Shown piece by piece: positions 1 to 11,669 of a stretch of 64,000 nt of DNA (positions are counted from its first letter, which is position 1; each line of letters opens with the position of its first letter). Below the pieces are notes generated by a model, which saw only the letters and a list, made by a program, of their open reading frames with translations, searched no databases and had not been told where the DNA came from. A program made the position numbers and the translations under genes. Origin of the DNA: Oscheius tipulae (taxonomy: Eukaryota > Nematoda > Chromadorea > Rhabditida > Rhabditidae); assembly GCA_037178975.1 (NCBI GenBank), contig JASJZH010000006.1, positions 1,984,001-2,048,000 of the forward strand, read 5' to 3'.

Positions 1-1
1 A

Positions 2-647
2 AACATGATGGGTGGGCAAATGATGACCAATGGTCAAGCAATGATGGCTGGCAATCAAGGAATGATGGGTGGGCAGATGCCTCCTCACATGCAAGGTAGG
101 CAGAACTATTTTTTAAAACTAGACGTTTTGACTCAGCAAGATTTTGGCCCGATCCACTAGTCGTCAGATCGGGCTCGAAAGTAGTGCCCGGAGCAGTCGC
201 GATACGCTTCGGATCATTTTTGAACTTCCTGAACAAAAACTGCTCCGTGTCTGGATGTGGCTAAAAATTATTGTTACTCAATCTGTCCGCAAATAGAATA
301 CCGACTAGTGACGACCGAATCGGATTGAAGTGTACACCGCTACGGTCCAAAAGCAAAATGAGCCAGGCCGGCAGATTCAAACCAATATGTCCTACTCGGA
401 TAATCAAATAGTGTTTGTATCAATGTTCGTCTCACAGGTATGATGCAACAAGGAATGGCGCCTCATCAAGGAGCAATGGGACCGGGCGGAATGCAGTACC
501 AACAACAAATGCAACAGGGTTGGTCATCTTCATCACTCCTTTTTATTTTACTTTGTAGGTATGATGCCGGGACAAGGCCCACCACCCTACATGATGTCGG
601 GACCGCAGCATCACCAACCAAATCAGTGGATGCCCCGCTATCACTAG
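2..647 (+). CDS. 3' end of a Met/Gln/Gly/Pro-rich low-complexity protein (partial)
   Basis: Three in-phase exons are visible: 2-95, 438-518 and 559-647, ending in TAG. The gene enters from the left edge. The protein is almost entirely M, Q, G and P with repeats of the type GMMxGQM and ends in WMPRYH. Introns are 342 bp and 40 bp, both GT-AG, and both split a codon after the first base so that each downstream exon begins GTATGATG. Such Q/M/G-rich tails occur in chromatin and transcription cofactors and in RNA-granule proteins, but composition alone does not identify the family. It is convergent with cdk-8 on the other strand. Confidence 0.65.
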
Positions 648-1223
648 TTCATGCGCTATTTTTGAAATTTCGCTCATTTTGAGTCAGAATCTGCAAATCT
701 GATGAATAAGAAACAGGTTTAAGCGTCTTCCTACTTAATTGAATCACTGCGTAATTTCTAACCATTTTTTCTGTACATATTTATTTCGTACATCTGTGGT
801 AGACCCTCAAGTGTCATCAATTTTCACGGATCTGATTCCGGAGGACAACATGGAATCTATGAGTCTGCTTCTTTTACGTGGTATATTATGAACTTTATAA
901 ATTATATGACAATTCTGTACCGACTCGCCTTGTCCACAAAAGTTTACCTTTTATGTCCATCAGGGGAACGATACGCAAGCTATCATTGATTTTTTTACTA
1001 GAAACACAGATTTTATACAAAATTCCGATTTCCACAACCATACCTAACTGAGGACTAGTACTGTAAAGCACAAAGACGAAGTGAAACACATCATTACATT
1101 CCTGAGGGGGTTCTTTGAGGTAAAAGGAGATCAATGATACGACAATACCCGTTGAATAACCGTACAATGGAGGTTAAATGAAAGATGAAATAAATGTACA
1201 AGATGAAATACGCAGCAAATCCC
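648..1223. other. 3'-3' intergenic gap
   Basis: AT-rich sequence between the end of the Q/M/G-rich gene (+) and the last exon of cdk-8 (-). A possible reading frame at 895-1167 (-) has no start or splice context that I trust. Nothing else is recognised. Confidence 0.5.
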
Positions 1224-3651
1224 TTAGTATCGGTAGTTGCTTATGGGAGGAGGATATACATTGGCTGAGTCTTGATAGCAGAGTGGCATAGACGGTGGAG
1301 GCATAAATACTGGCTGGAGGGAAGGCACTGAAGATTTTAAAATATCTCTCATAGCCCAAGAATTTTTGTCTGTCCGTATGCATTGCAGATGCTAGGCGGA
1401 AAGCGGCACAGTAAGCAGATAGTTTGCTGGGATTGGAATAGCCGACATTGGCGACTGGTTGTATTTTGACCGTTTGTGCACTGGACAGTAAATAAAACAA
1501 AAAATAATTCACTCTGTTCTGGAGGTGGCGGATACATGTCGTTCATGTGTTGCAGTGTGACCTGTCTTCTCATATCCATGTTACTGGCCATAATAGTTTT
1601 TCCCTAAAACGTCAAATCAAACGTTGTCGCAAAAAAATCTTACAGCATGGATATCGTACTCTACGAAACCGTAGCGATTATGGACCATGGGGGCAGGAGG
1701 AGCTGGAAAACTGTCTTCCCTTGTGGGAAGCCGCATCTTTTTGACTTGAGTGACATCTGATGGAGCTTGTAGTGGCTGAAAAATGTCTTTGAGCATTCAA
1801 GAGATTCGGTTCACCTCGCTAGCTGTGTTCGGCAAAAGCTTCTTTTCCAAGTCTTCCATCAGCTCTCGCGCTGGATAAGGGATAGCTGTTTTCCAAAAAA
1901 CGTCGGCTTGCGGCTTGGGATCCACCTGTAAAAAACCAAAAAACTTTAAGTAATAGGTCCAATGTACCTGAAAGTATTGGTCCTCGAGTGCCTCCTTGCA
2001 CGATATCCGTTTTCTCGGATCAAATGCAAGTAACTTTTTGAGAAGTTTAACCATCATCTTTTGTTGATCGGCAGAGGCAATTAGGTTCATAAAGCCCTGA
2101 ATAAGCTAAATATAATAGAAGCAAAGAAATCCACCTTGTGCTTTTCTATGTCTAGGTATCGATGAATGTTGCAGTTCCCAAACGTGTTTTGCTTTCCATG
2201 ACGAGACAAATCACGGGCAAGAGTCTCATACTGGGGCATTTTGAAAAAGTCTGACCAATCTTCATTTGACGGATATCCCATTACAGAGAAAATTCTGAAA
2301 GTTGAACATTGCCTGACACAAGCAAAGTCTTTAAGTTAGTTTGTTTTTCTCTATGAAACTAAGTAGTTAACTCGGTCGTCGCTAGAAGACCAGTCCATCG
2401 TCGTAAAACAAAGGTATAAAACCCACTTTTCCAGTTGGTCGTAATGGTAGGGACTCTGAGCCTTAAGATCTTCTTCTTTACAGATAAACAATGGTTCAGC
2501 TGTCATCAGCTCGGCAAAGATACATCCAATCGCCCAAACATCAATGCCCTAAATAAACAAAAAGTGGATTGCTGGTAAATTCTTTACCTTTGAGTAATGT
2601 CTCGCGCCCATGAGAAGCTCTGGAGACCGATACCAGAAGGTGACAACAACCGGATCGAGATCAATCATGGGTCTCAATGGAGCAGCAAAAGATCTTGCAA
2701 ACCCAAGATCGGCAATCTTGACTCTTCCACGTAGATGAGATGGTCCCTCTCCCATAACCAAAATGTTTGCAGGCTTCAGATCACGATGAAGTATCCAGTT
2801 TGAATGCATATAATGGATACCTAAACAAACTTCTATGCAAAACATACATTATTAGTTACCGTCCAAAAGCTGGTAAAGTATGGACTTCACCATTCCAGGA
2901 GGAATGTTGATGTGTGCTTTTCTTGACTTCATTTGACGATTATGCTTGATGATGTGCCATAAATCGTGATCCGCGTATTCGAGTAACATGTATATCTTCA
3001 TAAGAGAATTAAGCAAATCATCAAAAACACACCTTTCGTTCTGAAGAGACAAACACTCCGTGTAGATAAATGATGTTGCAGTGTCTGAAATGTGTGGATC
3101 AGAATACTATGAACCTCCGTGCATCTTTTAGTGGTTAACCGATTTGGTATACTGTTCACCTTCCAATGATAGCATGTTTCTTCTTTTCTTACCAATATCG
3201 CACAAAGAATGGTTGTTTAGAAACACTCACTTTAGTTCTCGAAGAATAGCAATCTCCCTCCAGGATGAAGGTCCGGTAATATCTATAGACTTCAGTGCAT
3301 AGATAGGCTCCGGGAAACGCATGGTTGCACACTTGTTGATAGCTTTGTAGACGTGCCCATACGTTCCTCTTCCAACCTAGAGCAGAACAATTTAACTTTG
3401 TTTCACGTAACGTTGTGGATGTTTGAGTTCAGCAGGCTTAAAAAAATTTGAAAACGTACCTTTTGATCCTCAAATTTGAAAAGATCCTCCACTTTCTCTC
3501 TTCCTCGTTCCAATTCAGTTTTAAATTCATAGCTGACATATCTGGAAGGGAATTAACATCACTGTTTCAAGCTCAAGCAATGTTCAAACAGAGACAACAA
3601 AAGAAACACTCACTGCTGGCTTGTTGAAGGGTTATTGTTCAAAGAAGACAT
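1224..3651 (-). CDS. cdk-8: Cyclin-dependent kinase 8, Mediator kinase module
   Basis: Catalytic subunit of the Mediator CDK8 module (with cyclin C, MED12 and MED13), a nuclear regulator of RNA polymerase II transcription. The N-terminus reads [18 protein letters not shown], the CDK8-specific leader. It is followed by the glycine loop [12 protein letters not shown], catalytic [23 protein letters not shown], and [42 protein letters not shown] and [14 protein letters not shown] follow. The proline-rich tail contains QVKKMRL and ends NYRY, like the HRY end of animal CDK8. About ten exons, introns mostly 35-60 bp; start ATG at 3651, stop TAA at 1226-1224. Odd points are DLG where vertebrate CDK8 has DMG, and a shortened helix-C region ([12 protein letters not shown]) in place of SMSACRE. 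The tail exon chain below about 1500 is less certain. Confidence 0.93.
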
Positions 3652-4683
3652 TGTCTTTGCAAATCATGTGACTCTGCTGTTGAGGTAGTTAAGTAAATGG
3701 CATCGTTGAGTAAAGAGAAAGGTAAGAGGTAGAAGAGGAAATATATTTATTAGCTGTTTATCTTGCAGAACGCACGTACTCACGACAGATTACGTACAAA
3801 TGGCATCAACTCGGACCTTTCAAAGATGCATCTTTGTCCTTGGTAGATATTAGAATAAACTTGATTTGGCTTGCAAAAGTTTGCTCACTTCGAGAATGTG
3901 GAAATGTATGAGCAAAAAATAATCTTTTATGTTAAGGGAAGCCCTTTAAAATTAACCTTACAATTAATGGAAACGGTAAGTCAATCACGTCGTTTAACCG
4001 GAGGTGGTCGGCACGTGTTGAGAGAGAGAGAAGGGGGGAAGTGAGACTCTCAGAAAACATCGAAGTCAATAATAGTTGTTTACCACACTTTTTAACAATT
4101 TTGATGATTTTGCAAACAACTTATGTACTTTGCCGTATCGACTCATCGAACTGAAGCTTAAAATACAGGCATTGCAAACAGTTTCATATTCTCTACGAAA
4201 CACTCTAAACTATGAGCTGTGAAAAATTGGGGACAAGTTTGACAGAAACCGGAAATTGCGACCGTGCAAGATAGACGCCTAGCGTGCTCGTAATTGCACC
4301 GTTTGATGTTGTCAAAGCTGAGAAACAGGGTCGGTTGCGAAGGTCGTTTTTGGACAATATCTCATTGTCCAGCTATTGCATTGCGTGACAACCTCGTATT
4401 GAACAGCTATCAATGCGTCAAAAAAGCGGAGAAAGAGCTACATATGTTCTTTGTTACGATAGTTTAATTTGTTGATAATCGAAGTAAAAGATATGACGTT
4501 TTTGCAATAAAGATGACATTTGCGATACATTACACAGGAAGTCGACCATAGCAAATGTACTGTAGTGTCGATGGAACCTGAAAACAAAGCGTAGGTTAAA
4601 GTTTGAAGCAGTCTCCAGCGTTTTCATTACGAAACGCGTTGGAAGGAGTAGCTCAAAAATGCAAAAAACTTATTTTATGAAGA
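3652..4683. other. Intergenic, probable cdk-8 promoter side
   Basis: About 1 kb upstream of the cdk-8 ATG with no plausible exon. A GA-rich run (agagagagagaagggggg) lies near 4020-4040. No other signal recognised. Confidence 0.4.
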
Positions 4684-4725
4684 TTACATGCCATTCAAGC
4701 AAAGTATAAAGTATAGGTCACTAAC

Positions 4726-4947
4726 CATTTCGTTAATTACAGTTTTCTCCGCAGCTCGCTGTTTCTCTTCCATTCGTTTCAGTAGAAACTGATGAACCTC
4801 CCAATAGTTTGGTTCAGAAGCATCCAAAGGTGGAAGACCATGTAGTTCCCGGGCCTCGTCGATTGAATTCTGCTTCACAACTTCCTTTACGATTCCAGTG
4901 AGCAGTGGATCATCAGGATTGTTCATTGGTAAAGGAATAGCTTCAAA
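4726..4947 (-). CDS. Isolated internal exon of an unrecognised gene
   Basis: An open exon bounded by a TCTAG acceptor (minus strand, just above 4947) and a GTTAGT donor (below 4726). It encodes a charged helical stretch beginning FEAIPLPMNNPDDPLLTG, containing NSIDEARELHGLPPLDASEP and ending FLLKRMEEKQRAAEK...INEM. The composition and clean splice borders suggest a real exon. I could not place the neighbouring exons, either toward 5100-5400 or below 4700. It lies downstream of the stop of the next gene on the same strand, so it probably belongs to a separate gene. Confidence 0.45.
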
Positions 4948-5575
4948 CTAGAGGGATAAGATTAGAATTGGATGTAAGCTCGCGGTCTGAATAGCTGTAT
5001 AAATACACAGACGGACACATTGTAGTCCAAAGATAAATAGGTTAGTAGGTTTGTACGTCAGAAGATATTTGTGCATTGTATTGTAACCATAGTTACACAA
5101 AGACTATGTAGTAAAACATTTGAGAAAAGAGTGGGCGAAACTGATCCGGGATAGACGGGGGAGCTAGTTGGCTCCTTGCATATCCCAAAAGCATACGCAT
5201 AAAGTCTTTTAAACTTTCAAACCAACATCTAGAGAGCTCACACTATTTTTTTTTAATTCGTCAAACGTGCTCAACACAGGTTGCTGGGATCAAGACGGCG
5301 CCTTATCAAAACACCAATTTTAAAAAGAGGGACGACACAATCACAGAGACTAACACAACATCTGTTTAAGCATTGAAGATAGTAACAGGACACTAGGACA
5401 GTATGAAGAAAATGGGAGGCAAAAGTTTTGAATAATTTAATGGTTCAACATGGGTAAAACAAAATTTCTGGAGATCACATGCTGGGATATGTTACTAGTT
5501 TGAGGCAATCAAACAGTTATGATAAGAGAATGATAATGAACAAAATCTCAACTTTAGAAGATCATGATCACAATT

Positions 5576-8230
5576 TCAAACAGTGGGTGTTTGATGGCAT
5601 TGAAAATTGTTATAGTACTGAGGATTAGGCTGATTAGCTTGCATCTGGGACGACATGGGGTATCCAGAAGACATAGAGTGGCCTCTCTGAAACAGGACAA
5701 AAATCGTGAAAATTTTAAAATATGCTACCTGTTGATTCTCTCGGCAGAAATTGAGCATTGATGGCGATGCGTTGGCCATTTCAGGGTACGAAAAAAACTG
5801 GTGTACCAAAGAAGGTCCGATATCCATATGCATATTGGGAATTTGGCTCATCGAATGCTGAAGACGAGTTTATAACCAAAGTATTGCATCTCTACCTGCT
5901 GTTCTCCGCTACAATACTGGTTGGGACCCATGGAGAATGCGTGAGGTGTAGACTAAAAAACAAAAGAAGAGCGTTTAGTTTCGTGACTGCAAATACCTGG
6001 TGGAAGTTGGTAGGATGGCCAGGAGGGAAAGTGACCTGAGAAGGAAAATGTTGAAGCGAGGGATGAACCATCTGTGGCTGACCTTTAGACTCCATTCCCA
6101 CCTGAAATAGATCGACTAATCACTTGACATTGCAATTTTGTTCAGGTATTCAATCAAAAGAAAACCTACTTGTTGTCCGCGTTGTTCTTCGAAAGTGTGA
6201 AGCTCTGGGAAAATCATGCTTTCACTCTAAAATTGAATGTATAATTTTTTTTTAAATAAAACAGACCAGCGTGAACTCTTGAGCGTTCGAGGATGACTCC
6301 GCTTGCTGCCCGGGTTGCTCCGAATGAAGGTACTGAATTTCCATAGGACTCTGCGAGAAGGTCTCGATGGGCGGAAGGGGGGTACCAGACGGATGTTGCT
6401 GCGGATAGCTATCTCTCGTCTGAAAATCTTTTAGACAGGTCGAAATGGTTGTAAAGTACCGTGACATCAGAGCATGCTGTTTGATAATACTCGGTTGAGG
6501 GACGTTTCCTCGTGGACATATGTTTGTCGTATCCGAACGTAGTTTCCAGCGTCCCGTTCGAGAACTGCCTGTCTGCAGATCGGACGATAGAAACGCTAGC
6601 TTCGGCAATAGATCCTATCGTTCCATTTTTGAAGCAGTTCAAGCTCTTTTTGTTCTGAAAATAAAATAAAAACAAATGCGAACGTAACCCACGACAGATT
6701 TTCGAATCATGGCGGACAGAATCAGAGCTTGCTCTATTACCAAACGTCCAAGAGGGGTAGCTCGAACCTCAGGCGTCAAACGGCGGTTGAGGATTTTGTC
6801 GTGAGTCTTTTGTTTTGCCAGGAGTGTGTTCTGAACATGGGTGTCATACTTAAAAATCTAGGAGTCACCAGGAAAATGTGAAACGGCTTCTTCGTGGACC
6901 AATCTACTTGCTCCACAAGGTTTGTAACCTTCGAAGTTGGGCAGAAACCCTGATTACTTTGGAAGTTGACCTTGGGAACAATTGCCGGATTCTCGCCATT
7001 GAATATAATATAGCCGCGGTGGACTGAAAAAAGGATGTTATCGTTTTTTACAAGATCTACTCACCATACTCTTTCAACTTCAAAATAAAGACCAAGATGA
7101 GAGGGTTGTTCGTTCTAAAGATAGTCACATCCGTCCACCAGGACAAGTTATTTTCCCACTGAAAATTGTAACTATAGCTTTGTTAGATTGAATTCTTGAT
7201 GTCTCTCCCTACAAATTGTGCAAAACTCACGATGGAATACGACTTTAACATCCCATGCATATAATTGAGCGTCGATTGGGAGGGATTGGTCAGCTGACAG
7301 TTGAGCCTCCACCGTTTCGAATTGACAAAGAACACTTCGCGATGTCGATAACTAAAGAGTTGAAAGTTAATATAAAATTTACGAGCCTACTTGACTCCGT
7401 TCACCCGGTAGGGCATTGACACTTTAGACAGAGGGACTTTTTCAGCATTCAGGTCGACCACTTGGTATCCTCCCGTAAAAACGCTGCCATTTTGACAAGT
7501 TTCTTTGGGGACAGCCTCATCAACAGATTGAGAGAAGAACTCCGCAAACGGGAAAAGCCCGTATTCACATCGAGGTTGCGGGAGGTTCAGATGGAAAAGG
7601 GCAAACAAGGACATGTAGTCCAGTTCTGGCTTTCTGGGCAAGCTACTTGACAGCGCTGGTATGAGGCCATCCTGTGGGATCTGGGGAGACTGTCCAGCAG
7701 AACCGCGAATAGGTGATTTCTCCATTGGATATAGAGGATCCATCTTTACCCTGAAGTACCATGTCATTGTTTTGTACACACTAAGATTTTAGGTACGCCA
7801 ATACTGAAACCTTTCTATTGTTGGGAAGTTCTATTTGGACGATGGTCGCGCGGCCAGCTGGCAAAGAATGAACCCAAAAAGCATCAAGAGGGAAAGGAGC
7901 AGGTCAAAAATCAAAATCGTTCTGTCATAACAGTAACTTGAGCCAGGAGGCAATAGCAATGATTCTTTCAAAAGAACGCCAATGACATAGTCTCTCATCC
8001 TTTAAAAATAGTTTTCAAGAATATTGCTCACCACGGATGAATTTAATTGGAGCGCGATGGAAGTAAAACTGCAAAAAGACATTTGCCGGTAAAGGTATCA
8101 AACGAGAGAATCTGTTCTGTTTCCCATTCAAATAGTGGCCCGACGGCTTCGAGGGAGAGGCCCTTTTCGGATAAAGATATCTAAACTATGAAGACACGAT
8201 ACTGACTGTTGTTTATTACTGAGAGGAAGT
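5576..8230 (-). CDS. Large multi-exon protein, unrecognised family, Q/P/S-rich C-terminus
   Basis: A chain of in-phase exons joined by 30-50 bp introns. The N-terminal half looks folded: DYVIGVLLKESLLLPPGS, GRATIVQIELPNNRKVY, LDYMSLFALFHLNLPQPRCE and GYQVVDLNAEKVPLSKVSMP. A middle domain has RGYIIFNGENPAIVPKVNFQ and STKKPFHIFLVTPRF. A basic helical part follows (LNRRLTPEVRATPLGRLVIE), then a long tail rich in Q, P, S and M (DSYPQQHPSGTPLPPIETFS; HPSLQHFPSQVTFPPGHPTN), ending near 5576 with QCHQTPTV. An ordered domain plus a glutamine-rich tail suggests a nuclear regulator, but I recognise no family. The start is not resolved; an upstream exon (SEKGLSLEAVGPLFEWETEQ, near 8100-8170) probably belongs to it. 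Confidence 0.6.
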
Positions 8231-9024
8231 GAGACCCTAGAGCGAAACGATAAATTGCCATCAGATGACGAAGGAGGATTGTATGTTGTGCTTGGCGGCA
8301 AGTACTGAAATAAACACGTTGACAGGGCTAGAAAAAAAGACTGACACACTTCATTTTGTAGGAGACCACGAGAAGCCTTTTTTACAGAATACCAATGAGT
8401 TTTTTGACCATATATTGGAAATTTCTCAGAACCTTCTTAGAGCAGAGACATTACGTGACACCAAGAGTCGTTATAGAGAACGAAAAAGACAATGTGAGAC
8501 AGGAATACTTCAGCAAAAAGCGGGCGAGGCAAGAAAGAGTATTAATTAGTTAGATCTTTTGGGTTCCGTAGGGAAAAGAAGGGGGAAGATTTCGCCATGG
8601 TTCGTAGAAGCGCTTTTTAGTTGTATCGGTCTCGAGTGTCACTAACAATATCCCTAAGTACATATAAGAAGGCTAGGCTCAGCAAAAAAAGGAGGTCACT
8701 GTGCACTTTCCGCGAACGCGGACATTTGGCAGTGTTACTCTCTGCCCGTACGCGAGTTCTCACAGAAGCATGGCTCAAGATTGATCAGAGTGCGTGCAAA
8801 AGGAGGAGAGCACCGATGAATCAAATCTTATAGTCGTCCATTCACCGTGGGAACTGACCGAAACAGGCGACAGTTTCTGTCCCAGCAGGAAACAAGTCAA
8901 AATTAGCGTGTGAGCAATCTCATCCACTTAAAGAAAAACAAAAATGATCCCTCTTCACAAGTATTTGAGGAAATGGCAGTGAGAATACTAGCATGACGAG
9001 TTCAATCCATGAATTTGCGTTGCC

Positions 9025-9739
9025 GGAGAATATGGCATAAAGATCATCGTTTGTTGATGTTTACAAAGCTGTAATGTTGATCACCAGATGGAAAGACGAT
9101 ATCACAACAATATGCGGTAAAAAGTTTATAAAAGTAGCATCAAGAGGTTTCAAAACTTTTTGAATTTGCAAACATGGGGTTGACATAATGGTCGTAATCA
9201 ATAACTGTGAAACGTAAGCTCTGATGGTCGGAACACCAATTGTTTAAAAAACATGAGATGCAAAAACTTACTATTTTTATGAGCTAGGCTATAGAGAATG
9301 GGGCACAAGAAAGGCAGATGAAGACAAAGGGGAAGAGGGCACTAGCAAAATGTCCAAGAAATGAGTCGGTGTGTAAAGTGAGTAAGCCAAGGCGCGATCG
9401 TATGTAAATATGTTTTGTTCTTGACCGGAAAACACTGATTTGAGACTTTGATGCCACTGCAGTGGTTTTGATGGCCACGAACTCATTACATACCTTCGGA
9501 AAGCTCAAATCGACTTATTTACTCGTACGACTAATAGGTGATTACAACCTCATATAACTGCCGCATCCGCAATTTTCCACCTCTGCGCTGCTTATTAGCT
9601 TCTTGTTGCTTCATGCCAGGTTGACTAATTTAGAAGGAATCGCAGGGGTCTAGCAATGCAAAAGTGGATTCAAGAAAGCGGTATACTGATTGGGTGCAGA
9701 GGGTCGGAGGGTAAATAGGAGAATATGGCATAAAGATCA
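9025..9739. repeat. Dispersed direct repeat of 22 bp (two copies)
   Basis: The 22-mer beginning ggagaatatggcataaag occurs identically at 9025-9046 and 9718-9739, in the same orientation, in otherwise unrelated sequence. Confidence 0.7.
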
Positions 9740-9759
9740 AGGTAAATAACAGCCCAGAT

Positions 9760-9807
9760 CTGAGTTATGTTTACATCTGAGTTATGTTATATCGTCTGAG
9801 TTATGTT
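9760..9807 (+). repeat. Three copies of CTGAGTTATGTT
   Basis: The 12-mer ctgagttatgtt occurs at 9760-9771, 9777-9788 and 9796-9807, spaced 17 and 19 bp apart. It could be a degenerate minisatellite or a cluster of binding sites. Confidence 0.7.
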
Positions 9808-11669
9808 TGTGGCCACAGGTTTCGTCATTATTGAGTCATCTGGTTCAAACCGAAAACGTTGAGATCCTCTGTTTCGGTGACAAACGCGGCTCGGACAGAC
9901 GGGCACTGCTGCGCTTCAGAATAAGAGAGATCTGTTCTCCTTGTAATGTGTTTCTTTTGATAGACACATGAACTCTGAATTTTTTAAGTCTGAAACAGAG
10001 TCCTATTAGAAAGTGGTGCATCTGATGAATTTCAAGCCAGTTAGATGGGGTGACTCGTCTCTATCTGAACAGACTTGATTTATATATGATGTATCCTTTA
10101 AAAATGCGCTCTGCCACTGCGTTACGGAAATGAGTGCGCCTAGAGACCAAGGCCGAAGGATACTCTGATAATAACGATAGGAACAGGCAGCTCTGTCTAG
10201 GTCCGGCGCCAGCTATGCTGTAACAGAAAAGTCCCTCAATCGGGGGCCAATATGGTCCTCTGCCCGACTTGTTTGGCTTTATTCCGTGGTTTTCGGCGAT
10301 GACCGAATTATCGACCAACTTCTTAATTACTTGTGATTCTTTCCAAGAAGAAATGCATTCAAAGAAAAGAACTCTATTCCATAGCTGTTTGAATAGAAGG
10401 CCGGTTTTGTTTAAATAAGCGCGACTTTTATAAAGTATTCCGTCACAATCGTCATTAGTAGCATATATTTATGAACCAAAATTTCCAGGTAATAGAAAGA
10501 ACTTTCTTGAGCCGACTCATGTTTTTATTGAGAGGACAATTTCCCACAGAAGCAATTGTTACCTTTTAACTTCGGCTGATTACGCGACTGTCCAACAAAG
10601 TCATGTTGTCATACTATGAACACCTTTCTGCTAGTGATCTTCTAAGTGGGAACAATTGCTTAATGATATTGTTTACTTGTTTGCTGAAAATGGCATCACT
10701 TCATGACTGCTCAAGCTAAATGGCCATTTTTAGTTGAGCATGATTACAAATCAAACTGTTTGCCTACCACCATTTCTAATCTGCGCCTTGTGCATAGTTC
10801 AAAATTTTTTTATTCAAATTAGGCCTATTCAATGTTAAATTGTTAACATAGTAGATTTATTATAAGACACCCACGATTCGTATTAAAGTTAGTCAATCCA
10901 GATCTGAATCACTTGACCTGACTTTGTGTGAGTATTCGCCAGCAACTGTTTCAGATAATCTTCTGATTAGGAATGACTAGGATGCTCTTCTTCCTAAATG
11001 TTGGAGGCTGATCTTCGCGATAAAACCACTTTCGTCTGTACCTTTGAACTCTTTTTAGCCCAATCGTTCAGTTCTAGGCCTGTTTCCGCTTTTTTTCGTA
11101 TGCAAGACGCTCCAGTTTAGAATGATTCTGCATGTTGCGTACATCCAATTAAGGACGGGTCTTTGTTAATGCTAGTTGCAACAGGATGTTTAAGCATGTG
11201 GACGCTTGCTATTCTCCAGGTTTTCACTGCTCATGATTTTTTTCATTACTCTACTTAGGCTTAGGCTTAAGCCATCTTCAGATAGACGTCTGAGAAGGCC
11301 TTAAACGTGCCAAAAGAGTTTAAGTATAACGAGTCATAAAAAGAATGCTTCTTTTACTCAACCTAGCTTGTATACCTTTTCTCAACAAAATTTCAGCTAG
11401 ATTCTCTGTCCTCTATTTTCTTCGCAGTCTAGCTTCTATCTGTAGATTTTAAAATCTAAATGGAAATATTTTATTAGCCCATAATGTGCTTTCTCTGCTT
11501 AAGAATCCATTGCTACTAAGATCATCATTTCATTATTCAAAAACGTGGATCCGAACAAAGGATGGCAGCCTATTTGCTCGAAGAAGCAGAAAGACTTTTT
11601 TGCTGTTTTTCTTAGTCTTTCCCCCATGTTTTTGAATTCGTCGATAAAATTCTTCCAGATATTTGCTGG

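Larger units (their letters stand above)
8350..11669. other. Gene-poor stretch
   Basis: About 3.3 kb without an exon I can support. It holds a duplicated 22-mer (9025-9046 and 9718-9739), a short direct-repeat cluster (9760-9807), and two perfect plus one imperfect TTAGGC units (11255-11272). Open frames at 8265-8549 (+) and 10061-10318 (-) lack homology and splice support. The last ~200 bp should contain the promoter of the receptor gene starting at 11670. Confidence 0.4.

Noticed and set aside
8265-8549. 94-codon plus-strand frame
   Set aside because: Charged but without homology, splice or trans-splice context; overlaps possible 5' exons of the minus-strand gene.
10061-10318. 85-codon minus-strand frame in the gene-poor interval
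   Set aside because: No motif, no splice context; length expected by chance in 64 kb.
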